Positions 1 through 9,318 are shown, numbered from the stretch's first letter. The stretch: 64,000 nucleotides of DNA from Alteriqipengyuania lutimaris (GCF_003363135.1 NZ_QRBB01000002.1:437859-501858), one strand, 5' to 3'. Translations and numbers: made by a program. The notes: generated by a model from the letters alone, not told the origin.

Positions 1-1040
1 TCGCTCAGCACGCGGGTGCCGTCGATCATGCCCTTGCCCAGCAGCATCCGCAGGAACCGGTCGTAATCCTTCGGGGAGGAGACCAGCCCCGCCCCGCCGA
101 AGGGGAAAGGTGGCGTGTCGAGATAGATCGAGGATGCGGCGGGATCGATCGGCAGCGAGCGATCGCCCATCACCCAGTAATTGGTGGTGAAGCGGCCGAT
201 TTCGCTCTTGGGGACGGTGAAGAAGGTGCTGGCCATCCCGGCAGGGCCGAAGATGCGTTCCTGCAGCACCGCGTCGAAGGGCTTGCCCTCGACCACTTCG
301 ATCACCCGGCCCATCAGGTCGAGCCCGACCGAATAGGACCACTTGGTGCCCGGCTGGTAGACCAGCGGCACGGTGGCGAGCGCGTCGGCGAAAGCTTCCA
401 GACTGGCCACCGGTTTCGCACTGCCCGCGCCCGGTATCGGCATGCGGCTGACCTGTCCGGGGATGAGGCCCAGCCGGTCGTATTCGTCCTTGATCGCGCC
501 CTGCTGGATGATCTGGTAGCCGAGCCCGGCGGTGTGGGTCAGCAGGTGGCGGATCGTGATCGGGGTGGTCGCCGGCTCCAGATTGTCCTCGCTGATCGGG
601 CCGTCATATTCCTTCTGCACCTGCATGTCCGCAAAGGCGGGCAGGATGTCTGACAGCGGCTGGTCGAGGCCCAGCTTGCCTTCGGAAATCAGCTGCATCG
701 CCATCATGCCGGTAATCGGCTTGGTCATCGAATAGATGCGGTAGAGCGAATCCATATTGGCCGGGCTATTGCCGCTGAGCGCCAGCGTGCCGCGAGCGAT
801 CGAGTGGGCATGGTCGTCCTGCTTCCACCCGAAGGTCGCGATCATGTTCGCGACCTTCCTTTCCTTCACATAGCGTTCGACCTCGGCAGCCACACTCGGC
901 CATGCCTCGCTGACGTCGTGAGCGAACAGCGCGCTGCCGAACGGCAGGCTCGCCAGCATCGATCCCCCTGCGAGGCAGGCACCCCCGCGCAGCAGGCCGC
1001 GACGCGACAGGCCGCCATCCGTGAATTCCCGATAGGCCAT
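1..1040 (-). CDS. Serine hydrolase, class C beta-lactamase fold (3' end cut by window)
   Basis: The first ~40 residues carry a twin-arginine-like export signal (SRRGLLRGG, then a hydrophobic stretch), so the protein is probably periplasmic. Residues ~100-110 read YRIYSMTKPIT, the S-x-x-K nucleophile motif of class C beta-lactamases and penicillin-binding-like esterases (Ser104, Lys107). A later WSYSVGLDLMG fits the conserved Tyr-Ser/Asn motif. At least 346 residues are present and the C-terminus lies outside the window. Families with this fold include esterases, D-aminopeptidases and true beta-lactamases, and the substrate cannot be told from sequence. The start is the ATG whose complement is at 1038-1040, directly before the signal. 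It is transcribed away from the small membrane protein gene at 1151. Confidence 0.85.
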   Translation of the reverse strand, partial: MAYREFTDGGLSRRGLLRGGACLAGGSMLASLPFGSALFAHDVSEAWPSVAAEVERYVKERKVANMIATFGWKQDDHAHSIARGTLALSGNSPANMDSLYRIYSMTKPITGMMAMQLISEGKLGLDQPLSDILPAFADMQVQKEYDGPISEDNLEPATTPITIRHLLTHTAGLGYQIIQQGAIKDEYDRLGLIPGQVSRMPIPGAGSAKPVASLEAFADALATVPLVYQPGTKWSYSVGLDLMGRVIEVVEGKPFDAVLQERIFGPAGMASTFFTVPKSEIGRFTTNYWVMGDRSLPIDPAASSIYLDTPPFPFGGAGLVSSPKDYDRFLRMLLGKGMIDGTRVLS

Positions 1041-1150
1041 CTGTTCTCTCCGTTGATACGTTTTGCGGCGAAACTTAAAGCCCGCCTGCCTGCCGTCAAT
1101 CGCGCATTTTGGGTCTTGCCAGCGCGAGGTGCGTTAACCATATAAGACAC

Positions 1151-1372
1151 ATGCTCAACATCCTCTCCTGGCTGTTCGGACTCGTCGGCCTCGTCATCGT
1201 GATCCTGGGCCTGATCCCCTTCATTGGGATCCTGAACTGGATCGCCCTGCCCTTTCTCGTGATCGGCACGATCCTGGGCTTCCTGTCTTCCAGCACGAGC
1301 GGGCGGACCTTCTGCATCATCATCATGATCATCTCGATCGTGCGCCTGTCGCTGGGCGGCGGCCTCCTGTGA
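1151..1372 (+). CDS. Small two-helix membrane protein, hypothetical
   Basis: A 73-residue protein made almost entirely of two hydrophobic segments (residues ~5-28 and ~30-50, then another apolar stretch to the end) around a short polar SSSTSGRT. The ATG at 1151 is chosen over an upstream in-frame start at 1109 because it begins right at the hydrophobic helix. It has no recognisable catalytic motif. It sits alone between the divergent hydrolase and the convergent mutY, so context gives no hint of function. Confidence 0.6.
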   Translation: MLNILSWLFGLVGLVIVILGLIPFIGILNWIALPFLVIGTILGFLSSSTSGRTFCIIIMIISIVRLSLGGGLL

Positions 1373-1389
1373 TGCGATAGGCGAGCGGA

Positions 1390-2442
1390 CTAGAGCAGGC
1401 GCGCTTCGGCCGCCTGCGCCAGCCGCGCTGCCTTGGCAAACAAGGTCGGCAGGCCCGCTTCGTCGAGCCGGTCGAGCGGCCACCATTCCCCGCTACCCGC
1501 GGGTTCGGCCGGCGCGGCTTCGCCGCGCAGCACCGAAAGATGAATCGCGAAATGGGTGAAGGCGTGGCGGACCACGCCCGCATTCTCCCACTCCCCGTCC
1601 AAGGGCGGATCGCCCGATCCGTCGGCGCGGGCGGACCAGCCATCGTCGGGCAGCGCGCGCATCCCGCCGAGCATCCCGCTCGGCGCGCGCTTGACCAGCC
1701 AGACGCAACGATCACGCTCGATCCAGTATGCCCGGCCCTGCCGCACGGGCTTCGCCTTTTTGGGCGCTTTCACCGGCAGCCGCTCCGGTCCATGCTCGCG
1801 TGCCGCGCATTCGCCCGCCAGCGGACAGATATCGCATGACGGAGCGCGCGGCGTGCAGACCCTGCTGCCGAGGTCCATCATGGCCTGTGCGAAATCGCCG
1901 CTGCGTTCGTCGGGCGTGATCGTGTCGGCGGCAGCGCGGATCGCCTTGCGCGCAGCCGGAAGCGGCTCCTCGATCATGAACAGCCGCGCGACCACCCGCT
2001 CGACATTGGCGTCGACGACCACCGCGCGCCTCTCGAAGGCGATCGCGGCAATCGCGGCGGCGGTGTAGTCGCCCACGCCCGGCAGCCCGAGCAGCTCCGC
2101 CTCGCTCTCGGGAAAGCCGCCCATGTCGGCGACCGCGCGCGCGGCCTTCACCAGATTGCGCGCACGCGAATAGTAACCCAGCCCCGCCCATGCGGCGAGC
2201 ACGTCTTCCTCGGGCGCCGCTGCCAGCGCGTGAACATCGGGCCAAACTTTCGTGAAGGCCGCGAAGTAGGGCTTCACCGCCGCCACGGTCGTTTGCTGCA
2301 GCATGATTTCGGACAGCCAGACGCGGTAGGGATCCGGCGCGGCCTCCCCCGGGGCCGCCCGCCACGGCAGGTCGCGCGCATGCTCGTCGTACCAGGCGAG
2401 CAGAAGGTGCGGGATAGGGGGCGGGTTGTCGCTGGCAGTCAC
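1390..2442 (-). CDS. mutY: A/G-specific adenine glycosylase MutY
   Basis: DNA repair glycosylase that removes adenine mispaired with 8-oxoguanine. The 350-residue product has the expected order. The HhH-GPD core begins DPYRVWLSEIMLQQTT (catalytic Glu45), continues with the helix-hairpin-helix LPGVGDYTAAAIAA and the VVVDANVERV segment with the catalytic Asp. An iron-sulfur loop follows (CTPRAPSCDICPLAGEC, C-x6-C-x2-C-x5-C). The C-terminal ~110 residues are the NUDIX-like domain that reads 8-oxoG, including RQGRAYWIERD. The start is a GTG at 2440-2442: the frame stays open upstream but codes only low-complexity Arg/Ala-rich sequence, and homologues begin close to this point. The gene is divergent from dciA with a 29-base gap. 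Confidence 0.96.
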   Translation of the reverse strand: MTASDNPPPIPHLLLAWYDEHARDLPWRAAPGEAAPDPYRVWLSEIMLQQTTVAAVKPYFAAFTKVWPDVHALAAAPEEDVLAAWAGLGYYSRARNLVKAARAVADMGGFPESEAELLGLPGVGDYTAAAIAAIAFERRAVVVDANVERVVARLFMIEEPLPAARKAIRAAADTITPDERSGDFAQAMMDLGSRVCTPRAPSCDICPLAGECAAREHGPERLPVKAPKKAKPVRQGRAYWIERDRCVWLVKRAPSGMLGGMRALPDDGWSARADGSGDPPLDGEWENAGVVRHAFTHFAIHLSVLRGEAAPAEPAGSGEWWPLDRLDEAGLPTLFAKAARLAQAAEARLL

Positions 2443-2471
2443 GCCCGCGCTATGGCATCGGTGGCCACCCG

Positions 2472-3059
2472 ATGGAACGCCCGCCCCCCAAAACCCCCGG
2501 CAAAAAGCTCGCGCCCAAGACCGCTGCCGGTGGCAAGCGCAAGGCGAAGGGCAATGTGCGCCCGTTCGAACGGCCACGCGGCGGCGGGCCCAAGGCGGTC
2601 GGCGACCTGATGCCGCAGGTCGGGCGCACCGCATTCAGGCGTTACGGCTTCGTACAGAGTTCGGTCGTCACGCGCTGGCCGGAGATCGTCGGCCCCGAAC
2701 ATGCGAAGGTCTGCGCGCCCGAAGCGATCCGCTTCCCGCCGGGCGAACGCGCCGAAGGGATCCTGCAACTGGTCGTCGCGCCGGGCCATGCGCCGATCAT
2801 CCAGCACGTGATCCCCGAGATCATCGAGCGGGTGAATCGCTTCTTCGGCTATCGCGCGCTCGCCAGGGTCAAGATGCGGCAAGGCCCGGTTCAGCAGCCC
2901 GCCGGCAAGGGCGAGCCGATCGCGCGGCCAGCCGGACTCAAGCCGATTCCTATGGAACTGGGCGAGAGCTTGCGCGATATCGGCGATCCCGAATTGCGTG
3001 CGGTGCTCGAAGGGCTGGCGCGCACTCTGGGCGACGAGAACGAAGGAACCGACCGATGA
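2472..3059 (+). CDS. dciA: DciA-like DUF721 protein (predicted replicative helicase operator)
   Basis: A 195-residue protein with a very basic, Pro/Lys-rich N-terminal tail (residues 1-40). A DUF721-type domain follows: FRRYGFVQSSVVTRWPEIVG, then an alpha/beta segment around GILQLVVAPGHAPIIQHVIP and FGYRALARVKM. In the DciA family this fold helps load DnaB in bacteria that lack DnaC. The Arg/Lys-rich tail fits DNA or helicase contact, which is inference. The C-terminal extension (~150-195) is acidic and unremarkable. Its stop overlaps the start of the following dsbA-like gene (ATGA), so the two are translationally coupled. This neighbourhood with mutY upstream and smc downstream is what one expects in Sphingomonadales. 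Confidence 0.85.
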   Translation: MERPPPKTPGKKLAPKTAAGGKRKAKGNVRPFERPRGGGPKAVGDLMPQVGRTAFRRYGFVQSSVVTRWPEIVGPEHAKVCAPEAIRFPPGERAEGILQLVVAPGHAPIIQHVIPEIIERVNRFFGYRALARVKMRQGPVQQPAGKGEPIARPAGLKPIPMELGESLRDIGDPELRAVLEGLARTLGDENEGTDR

Positions 3060-3799
3060 AATACCTATTCGCGGCGATCATGGTGCTGGTGGCGGGCCTG
3101 TCGGCCACGCCAGGCCTTGCCCAGAGCGCGGGAGCGAGCGCGGGCGCGGACGGGAACTGGCTGGCGAGGGTCGAGCGCACGCCGGTCTCGCATCTCGTCG
3201 GCGATCCCGACGCCCCCGTCACGCTGGCCGAATATATCAGTTATACCTGCCCCCACTGCCGCGATTTCGCGATGCGGGGGGAGGAAATCCTCAAGCTCGG
3301 CTATGTGCGTACGGGTGACCTGCGCTTCGAATACCGCCACGCCGCGGGTAACGTGGTCGACCTGACCGCGTCGATGCTCGCGCGGTGCGGCACACCCGAC
3401 CAGTTTTCCGCCAATCACGCCGCGTTGATGATGGCCCAGCCGCAGTTCAACGCGCTGCTGCGGCTCGCGAGCAAGGCCCAGACCGATCGCTGGAATTACG
3501 GCGACCCCGCCGCACGCCGCCGCGCGGTGGCGAGCGATCTGCACTTCTACGATATTTTCGAGCGGCGCGGATATCGTCGCCCCGAACTCGACCGCTGTCT
3601 CGCCGACCAGGCGCTCGCCGATCGGCTGGAGGCTGCGGGCCAGCGCGACCGCGACGAAGTGGGCGTAACCGGCACGCCGAGCTTCGCGATCAATGGCCGC
3701 TTGCTTGATGGCGTGCACAACTGGGACGCGCTCAGCGTCGCGCTCGCCGATCCGGATGCTTCCGGCGACGGGTCGCCAGCCGGGGGCGCGGCCGACTAG
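3056..3799 (+). CDS. DsbA-family thiol:disulfide oxidoreductase, periplasmic
   Basis: A 247-residue protein with a cleavable signal peptide (residues 1-23, ending GLAQS) and a thioredoxin-like domain. The active site is YTCPHC (Cys65 and Cys68), identical to the E. coli DsbA CPHC. The cis-Pro loop is VTGTPSFAING near the C-terminus, with a helical insertion between, as in the DsbA/thioredoxin_4 family. It probably forms or rearranges disulfides in secreted proteins. The ATG overlaps the dciA stop codon by four bases. A second, lipoprotein member of the family follows 82 bases downstream, so the pair may act together. Confidence 0.92.
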   Translation: MKYLFAAIMVLVAGLSATPGLAQSAGASAGADGNWLARVERTPVSHLVGDPDAPVTLAEYISYTCPHCRDFAMRGEEILKLGYVRTGDLRFEYRHAAGNVVDLTASMLARCGTPDQFSANHAALMMAQPQFNALLRLASKAQTDRWNYGDPAARRRAVASDLHFYDIFERRGYRRPELDRCLADQALADRLEAAGQRDRDEVGVTGTPSFAINGRLLDGVHNWDALSVALADPDASGDGSPAGGAAD

Positions 3800-3881
3800 C
3801 GCCGGTGGAGAACCCACGCCGCCCCCTTCCGAATCGCCGGGCCTCGCGCCTATCCTTTCCCATCGGCTCGAAAAGGACCGA

Positions 3882-4661
3882 ATGATGAGTGTTTCGAAGA
3901 TTGCCAGACCTTTCGCCCTGACCGCCCTCGCCATGCCACTCGCTCTGGCCCTTGCCGCCTGCGGATCGAGCGACGAGAGCGAAGGTACGGTCGCTGGCGA
4001 GCCGGTGGCCGAAGTTCCCGCGCCCGAGGGCCAGGCCTGGTCGGAAACCGCCGAGATCACCGATCGCAACGGCTATCTGGTCGGCAATCCCGAGGCGCCG
4101 ATCAAGCTGGTCGAATATGGCTCGCTGACCTGCCCGGGATGCGCGCAGTTCTCCCGCGATGCGAGCGAGACGCTGCTGGGCGAATATGTCGACAGCGGGC
4201 GCGTCAGCTTCGAATTCCGCAGCTTCGCGATCCACGGCCCGATCGACCTCGCGCTGACCCGGTTGATCGACTGCGGGCAGCCTTCGCAGGCAGTGCCGCT
4301 GGCCGATCAGGTCTGGGCCAACCTGCCGACCATCCTCGACACGGTTCAGCAGCGCGGGCCGCAGCTCGAACAGACGCTCTCGCTGCCCGAGGACCAGCGC
4401 TTCGTCGCTTTCGCTGAGACTGCCGGTCTGCTCGATTTCTTTGCCGCCCGCGGGATCAGCCGCGACCAGGCGCGAACCTGCCTCGCCGATGCCGAACGCC
4501 TGAGCGAGATTGCCGAAGCCTCGCAATCCTACGGTACGGAAGACGAGATCACGGGCACGCCGACCTTCGTCCTGAACGGCAACCAGCTGGATCTTTCGCC
4601 AGGCGCCGTCTGGCCGCAGGTCGAAGCGGCGCTGCAGCGCGCGGGCGCCCGCGACGAGTAA
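3882..4661 (+). CDS. DsbA-family thioredoxin-fold lipoprotein
   Basis: A 259-residue protein with a lipoprotein signal: the hydrophobic helix ends LALAAC, making Cys27 the lipidated residue. An acidic Ser/Glu/Pro-rich linker (28-58) leads to a DsbA-like domain with active site LTCPGC (Cys84, Cys87) and cis-Pro loop ITGTPTFVLNG. The CPGC dipeptide differs from the CPHC of the upstream paralogue and predicts a different redox potential. Two ATGs lie in tandem (3882 and 3885) and either may be used. It is probably anchored in the outer or inner membrane facing the periplasm. Smc starts 20 bases after its stop. Confidence 0.9.
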   Translation: MMSVSKIARPFALTALAMPLALALAACGSSDESEGTVAGEPVAEVPAPEGQAWSETAEITDRNGYLVGNPEAPIKLVEYGSLTCPGCAQFSRDASETLLGEYVDSGRVSFEFRSFAIHGPIDLALTRLIDCGQPSQAVPLADQVWANLPTILDTVQQRGPQLEQTLSLPEDQRFVAFAETAGLLDFFAARGISRDQARTCLADAERLSEIAEASQSYGTEDEITGTPTFVLNGNQLDLSPGAVWPQVEAALQRAGARDE

Positions 4662-4681
4662 TGGCGGGCTAAGGCATCTCG

Positions 4682-7600
4682 ATGGAGATACGGCGACTCC
4701 GCCTCTCTGGCTTCAAGAGCTTCGTCGAGCCTGCCGAACTGCGCATCGAACCGGGGCTGACGGGCGTCGTCGGCCCCAATGGTTGCGGCAAGTCCAACCT
4801 GCTCGAGGCGATCCGCTGGGTGATGGGGGAAACCTCCGCCAAGTCGATGCGCTCGGGCGGGATGGAAGACGTGATCTTCGCCGGGACGGAAGCGCGCCCA
4901 CCACGCCAGTTCGCCGAAGTGGTGCTGACGGGTTCCGACGACTCGGGCGACGAGCTTGAAGTCGTCCGCCGGATCGAACGCGGCGCGGGCAGCGCCTACC
5001 GCGTCAACGGCAACGACGTGCGCGCGAAGGACGTCGCGCTCGCCTTTGCCGACGCGGCGACCGGCGCGCATAGCCCCGCGCTCGTCAGCCAGGGCAAGAT
5101 CGCGCACATGATCGCGGCCAAGCCCGCCGAACGCCGGCAGATGCTGGAGGAAGCGGCGGGGATCGCGGGGCTGCACGTCCGCCGCAAGGATGCCGAGAGC
5201 AAGCTGCGCTCGACCGAGAAGAACCTCGAGCGGCTGGAGGACCTGCTCGCCGGGCTGGACACCCAGATCGCCAGCCTGCGGCGGCAGGCCAAGCAGGCCG
5301 AGCGCTACGCCAGGCTGACCGACGAGATCGGCGTTGCCGAGGCGCGGCTGGTCTTCGCCCGGTGGCGCGATGCGGCGGCGAGTGCGGAAGCGGCGCGCAA
5401 GGCCGCGAGTGAGGCGACGCAGGCGGTCGCGCAGGCCAAGGAACGCTCGGACGAGACCGAAAAGGCCCAGCGCGCAGCGGCGGAAAAGCTCGCCGATGCG
5501 CGCGATGCGCTGGTCGCGGCGCGGACCGATGCGGGCGCTCAGGAGCAGCGGCTGGCGGGACTCGAAAAGGAACGCGACGCCGCGCTCGCCCGGCTCGCCG
5601 ATCTCGACCGGCAGGCCGAACGGCTTGAGCAGGACCGCGAGGATTACGGGCGCACCGGGCGCGATGCGGCCGATGCGCTCAAGCGGCTCGAAAGCGAGCT
5701 GGCCGCGAGCGAGAAGGCACGCGACGAAGCCGAGGCCGCGCTGCCGCAGATCATCGCCGATGCCGAGCGTGCCGAGCAGGCCGAACGCGCCGCCGAGCTC
5801 GACCTCGCGCGCGCCAATGCGGAGCACGCCGCGCTCGATGCCGAATGGCGGGTGGCGCGCGCCGCGCTCGAACAGACGGAGCGGCGCGTTGCAGGTCTCG
5901 CCAGGGAGGCGGAACGGCTGGAGGAAAGCGCGCGCCAGCAGGCGGGTGCCGACGACCCTGCCGAACTCCTCGAAACGGCGCAGCGGAACGTGAAGGAAGC
6001 GGCCGCGCGGCGCCAGGCGCTTGCCGCAAGGATTGCGACCGCCCGCGAGGCTCGGGATTCAGCGCGGGTCGAGATGGAGGCCGCGCAGGCCGCACTCGCC
6101 GAGGCGCGCGCCGAACTCGCCGGCGTCGAGCGCGAGCATGCGGCGCTGGAGCGCGATCGGCACGGCCGCGACAAGGCGCGCGCGGCGAAGGCGGGGCTGC
6201 CCGTCCCGCTCGACAGGGTCCGCGCCGAGCCGGGCTACGAAGCCGCGCTGGCGGCGGTGCTGGGCCGCGACGGACGCAGTCCGCTCGGCCTGCTGCCCGA
6301 TGCGCAGGATGGCCGCTTCTGGACCGGCGCGCCGCAGCCCGAACCGGTCGCCGACAACCTGCTCGATCACGTAAAGGATTGCCCCGAGGAACTCCATGCG
6401 CGGCTCGCCCGCGTGGTGGTAGCGGAAAGCGATGACGCCCGGACGCTCGAACCGGGTACTTGGCTGGTCACGCTCGGCGGCGCATTGCGCCGGTGGGACG
6501 GGCTGGTGGTGCGCGGCGAAGGCGGGGCCGAGGCCGCACGGCTCGAAGCCGCCAACCGTCTCGCCGCGCTGGCCGAAAGGCTTCCCCCCTTGCAGCGCGC
6601 GGTGGAGGAGGCCGAGGGCCGCTCGGCCGCGGCCCGCACCGCACTCGACGCGGCGCAGGCCGATTTCTCGCGCGCCGAGGGCGAAGCGGATTCCGCCGCG
6701 CAAGCCGAGCGCGAGGCGCTGCGCGCGCTCGACCGCGCCGAAGCCGCGCTCGCCAGCCATGCCGACAAGGCGCGTGCGATCGAGCAGGCGCGCGAGGAGC
6801 TGGCGGACCAGCGTGCAACGGCCGAGCGCGAGCTGGAGGCGGCACAGGCGAAGCTCGCCGACCTGACCGATCCCGAAGCGCTTGCCAGCCGCCGCGATGC
6901 CGCGCGCTCCGCGCACGAGACCGCGCGCACAAACCTGAGCGCCGCGACCGCCGCGCGCGCTGCGCAGGAGCAGGCACTGGCCGTCGCGAAAGAGCGTGTC
7001 TCCGCCCACCGTGCCGACCGCACCCATTGGGATCGCCGCGCCGACGAGGCCGCCCGGCGGCTCGCAGACATGGACTCACGCGTCGCCGAGATCGCCACGG
7101 CGCGCGAGACGATCGGCGACCAGCCCGACGCGCTGCTCGCGCAGATCGAAGCGGCCCGCACCGCGCATGAGGAAACCGCCGCCCGGCTCGCAGCGCTGCA
7201 GGCCACACTCGACGAGGCGCAGGCCGCCGCCGACGCCGCCGATGCGGCCCAGCGGAGCGCGAACGAGACGCTGGCCGAGGCGCGCGAACGACGCGCCCAG
7301 GCCGAGACCCGGGCCGAGAACGAGGATGCACGCCGGTCGGAAATGGCGCGCGTTTCGGGCGATCGTTTCCACAAGCCGCCGCCGCTGCTGCCGGCCACGT
7401 TCGAATTCGACGAAAACGATGTCGCGGATCGCGAGGCCGAGGCCGAAGCGCTCGAGAAACTGACGAGCGCGCGCGAGCGGATCGGCCCGGTCAATCTGGT
7501 CGCCGCGGACGAGCTTGCCAAGATCGAGGAAGAGCATGGCTCGACCGCCGCCGAGCGCGAGGAGCTGACCGAGGCGGTGCATCGCCTGCGCGGTTCGATC

Positions 7601-8104
7601 GGGCAATTGAACCGCGAGGGGCGCGAGCGGCTGAAGGCGGCGTTCGAGCAGGTCGACGCGCATTTCCAGAAGCTCTTCGCCCGCCTGTTCGAAGGCGGGC
7701 AGGCCCACCTCGCGTTGATCGACAGCGACGACGTGCTCGAGGCAGGTCTGGAGATCTACGCGCAGCCACCGGGCAAGCGGCTGCAATCGCTCACGCTGCT
7801 GTCGGGCGGCGAACAGGCGCTCACCGCGATCGCACTCACCTTCGCGCTCTTCCTGACCAACCCAGCGCCGATCTGCGTGCTCGACGAAGTCGATGCGCCC
7901 TTGGACGATGCGAACATCGACCGCTTCTGCGACCTGCTCGAGGCGATGACGCAGGAGACCAGCACGCGTTATCTGATCGTGACCCACAACGCCGTGACGA
8001 TGAGCAGGATGCACCGCCTGTTCGGCGTGACGATGATCGAGAAGGGCGTCAGCCGCCTCGTCAGCGTGGACCTGCAGGCCGCCGAACTGCTGGCGGCGGA
8101 GTAG
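4682..8104 (+). CDS. smc: Chromosome segregation protein SMC
   Basis: An ATP-driven condensin that organises and separates the chromosome. The 1140-residue length is normal. The N-terminal head begins MEIRRLRLSGFKSF and carries Walker A GPNGCGKS (31-38). Two long Ala/Glu/Arg-rich coiled coils flank a hinge around residues 500-620 (VRAEPGYEAALAAVLG). The C-terminal head has the ABC signature LLSGGEQALTA and Walker B PICVLDEVDAPLDDAN, followed by the His loop VTHNAVTM. The coding strand is strongly Ala/Glu-rich, which creates many antisense open frames that are not genes. ScpA and ScpB are not in this window. Confidence 0.98.
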   Translation: MEIRRLRLSGFKSFVEPAELRIEPGLTGVVGPNGCGKSNLLEAIRWVMGETSAKSMRSGGMEDVIFAGTEARPPRQFAEVVLTGSDDSGDELEVVRRIERGAGSAYRVNGNDVRAKDVALAFADAATGAHSPALVSQGKIAHMIAAKPAERRQMLEEAAGIAGLHVRRKDAESKLRSTEKNLERLEDLLAGLDTQIASLRRQAKQAERYARLTDEIGVAEARLVFARWRDAAASAEAARKAASEATQAVAQAKERSDETEKAQRAAAEKLADARDALVAARTDAGAQEQRLAGLEKERDAALARLADLDRQAERLEQDREDYGRTGRDAADALKRLESELAASEKARDEAEAALPQIIADAERAEQAERAAELDLARANAEHAALDAEWRVARAALEQTERRVAGLAREAERLEESARQQAGADDPAELLETAQRNVKEAAARRQALAARIATAREARDSARVEMEAAQAALAEARAELAGVEREHAALERDRHGRDKARAAKAGLPVPLDRVRAEPGYEAALAAVLGRDGRSPLGLLPDAQDGRFWTGAPQPEPVADNLLDHVKDCPEELHARLARVVVAESDDARTLEPGTWLVTLGGALRRWDGLVVRGEGGAEAARLEAANRLAALAERLPPLQRAVEEAEGRSAAARTALDAAQADFSRAEGEADSAAQAEREALRALDRAEAALASHADKARAIEQAREELADQRATAERELEAAQAKLADLTDPEALASRRDAARSAHETARTNLSAATAARAAQEQALAVAKERVSAHRADRTHWDRRADEAARRLADMDSRVAEIATARETIGDQPDALLAQIEAARTAHEETAARLAALQATLDEAQAAADAADAAQRSANETLAEARERRAQAETRAENEDARRSEMARVSGDRFHKPPPLLPATFEFDENDVADREAEAEALEKLTSARERIGPVNLVAADELAKIEEEHGSTAAEREELTEAVHRLRGSIGQLNREGRERLKAAFEQVDAHFQKLFARLFEGGQAHLALIDSDDVLEAGLEIYAQPPGKRLQSLTLLSGGEQALTAIALTFALFLTNPAPICVLDEVDAPLDDANIDRFCDLLEAMTQETSTRYLIVTHNAVTMSRMHRLFGVTMIEKGVSRLVSVDLQAAELLAAE

Positions 8105-8105
8105 C

Positions 8106-8831
8106 GTGGAAGAAGCCGACGACATCTACGATCCTGCATTCGTGCGGGATGTGTTCGACCGTTGCTCCGACAAATATATCGCCTTTTCCTACTGGTGCTC
8201 GATGGGCTTTACCGAACGTTGGCGGCGGCAATGCGTCGCGATGCTCGACCTGCCCCCGGATCCGTGCAGCGGCTACGACCTGATGGCGGGCACCGGGGAA
8301 GCCTGGCCGCATCTGTTCGACGCGTACCCACAGATCGATTCGATCCATGCGGTCGACATCTCGGAAGGGGTGCACCGACGGGCCATCGCCCGGGTCGGGA
8401 CCATGCGCGCGGACCGGATCCGGTTTTGTCGCGACGATGTGCTGGCGAGCGACTTGCCGGACGAGGGCGCCGACTTCGTGATCGCCACCTTCGGCCTGAA
8501 GACGTTCAATGCCGCCCAGCACGACAAGCTCGCCGCACTGGTAGCAAGGCTTCTCCGCCCCGGTGGCCGATTCGCATTTATCGAGGCATCCGATCCCCGT
8601 GGCTGGCCCCTGCGGCCGCTCTACAATCTCCACTTGCGCAGGGTGCTGCCGGTGATCGAACGGACCTTGCTGCAGGGGGCACACGATTTCGCGATGATCG
8701 GGGAGTACACCCGCAGGTTCGGGAATTGCGCGGGGTTCGCCACCGCACTGCGCCAGGCGGGGCTGAATGCCGAAGAGCGTAGCTTTTTCTACGGATGCGC
8801 GACAGGCGTGCACGGGCACAAGCCCGGCTGA
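8106..8831 (+). CDS. Class I SAM-dependent methyltransferase (UbiE/COQ5-like)
   Basis: A 241-residue methyltransferase starting at a GTG one base after the smc stop. The motifs are YDLMAGTGEAWPHL (motif I, SAM binding), SIHAVDISEGVHRRA (motif II acidic residue), FCRDDVLASDLPDEGADFV (motif III region) and LLRPGGRFAFIEASDP (post-motif). The N-terminal YIAFSYWCSMGFTERWRRQC resembles the UbiE-type entrance helix. The substrate is probably small and hydrophobic, but ubiquinone biosynthesis is not established: motif I lacks the usual G-T-G-D. The stop is immediately followed by the stop of the convergent MerR gene with no spacer (TGATCA). Confidence 0.75.
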   Translation: MEEADDIYDPAFVRDVFDRCSDKYIAFSYWCSMGFTERWRRQCVAMLDLPPDPCSGYDLMAGTGEAWPHLFDAYPQIDSIHAVDISEGVHRRAIARVGTMRADRIRFCRDDVLASDLPDEGADFVIATFGLKTFNAAQHDKLAALVARLLRPGGRFAFIEASDPRGWPLRPLYNLHLRRVLPVIERTLLQGAHDFAMIGEYTRRFGNCAGFATALRQAGLNAEERSFFYGCATGVHGHKPG

Positions 8832-9317
8832 TCAATCCCCGATCGCCTCTGCCAGCGCCGCCCGGATGTCCTTGAGTTCGGCGAGCAGGGCCTGCTGCGT
8901 TTCGTCCGGCTGGTGGTCGGATGAACGACGCAACGGCGCGAAGGATGCGGGTTCGGCAATCTCGTCGGGATCGGGCAGGTCGCGCGCGGTCAGGTAGCGA
9001 CGCACCCCTTCGCGCGGTGCTTCGGGCCGGTCATCGTCCGTAGCGCTCATGCCTGCCCGCCCCTTCTCGATCGCGGCACGTGCGCCCTTCAGCGTGTAGC
9101 CTTCTTCGTTGACAAGCCGGTTGATCGTCTGGACCAGCGCAACGTCGTCCGCGCGGTAATACCGTCGCCCCCCGCTCCGCTTCAAGGGATTGAGCATCGG
9201 GAACTGCTCTTCCCAATAGCGCAGGACGTGGGGTTTGAGACCGAGAGCCCGTCCGAGTTCGCCGATGGTCCGGAGCGCCTCGGCATCCTTACCATCGTCG
9301 AAGTCACGGCGGATCAT
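8832..9317 (-). CDS. MerR-family transcriptional regulator
   Basis: A 161-residue protein with an N-terminal winged helix: LRTIGELGRALGLKPHVLRYWEEQFP then a wing with RSGGRRYYRADDV and the following helix ending EEGYTLKGARAAI. This is the MerR DNA-binding domain without a Cys-rich metal loop, so it is not a metal sensor of the classic kind. The C-terminal part is short, acidic and probably helical. The ATG at 9315-9317 lies one base past the ihfA stop and has GGAAG five bases upstream. A TTG 18 bases earlier is open but less well placed. Its position directly behind ihfA is typical for alphaproteobacteria. The target is unknown. Confidence 0.87.
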   Translation of the reverse strand: MIRRDFDDGKDAEALRTIGELGRALGLKPHVLRYWEEQFPMLNPLKRSGGRRYYRADDVALVQTINRLVNEEGYTLKGARAAIEKGRAGMSATDDDRPEAPREGVRRYLTARDLPDPDEIAEPASFAPLRRSSDHQPDETQQALLAELKDIRAALAEAIGD

Positions 9318-9318
9318 C

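Noticed and set aside
4529..5827. Minus-strand open frames opposite smc
   Set aside because: The smc frame is complete with Walker A, signature and Walker B. The antisense frames follow from its Ala/Glu/Arg codon use.
8061..8819. Minus-strand frame opposite the UbiE-like methyltransferase
   Set aside because: The plus-strand frame has SAM-binding motifs; the minus frame has none.
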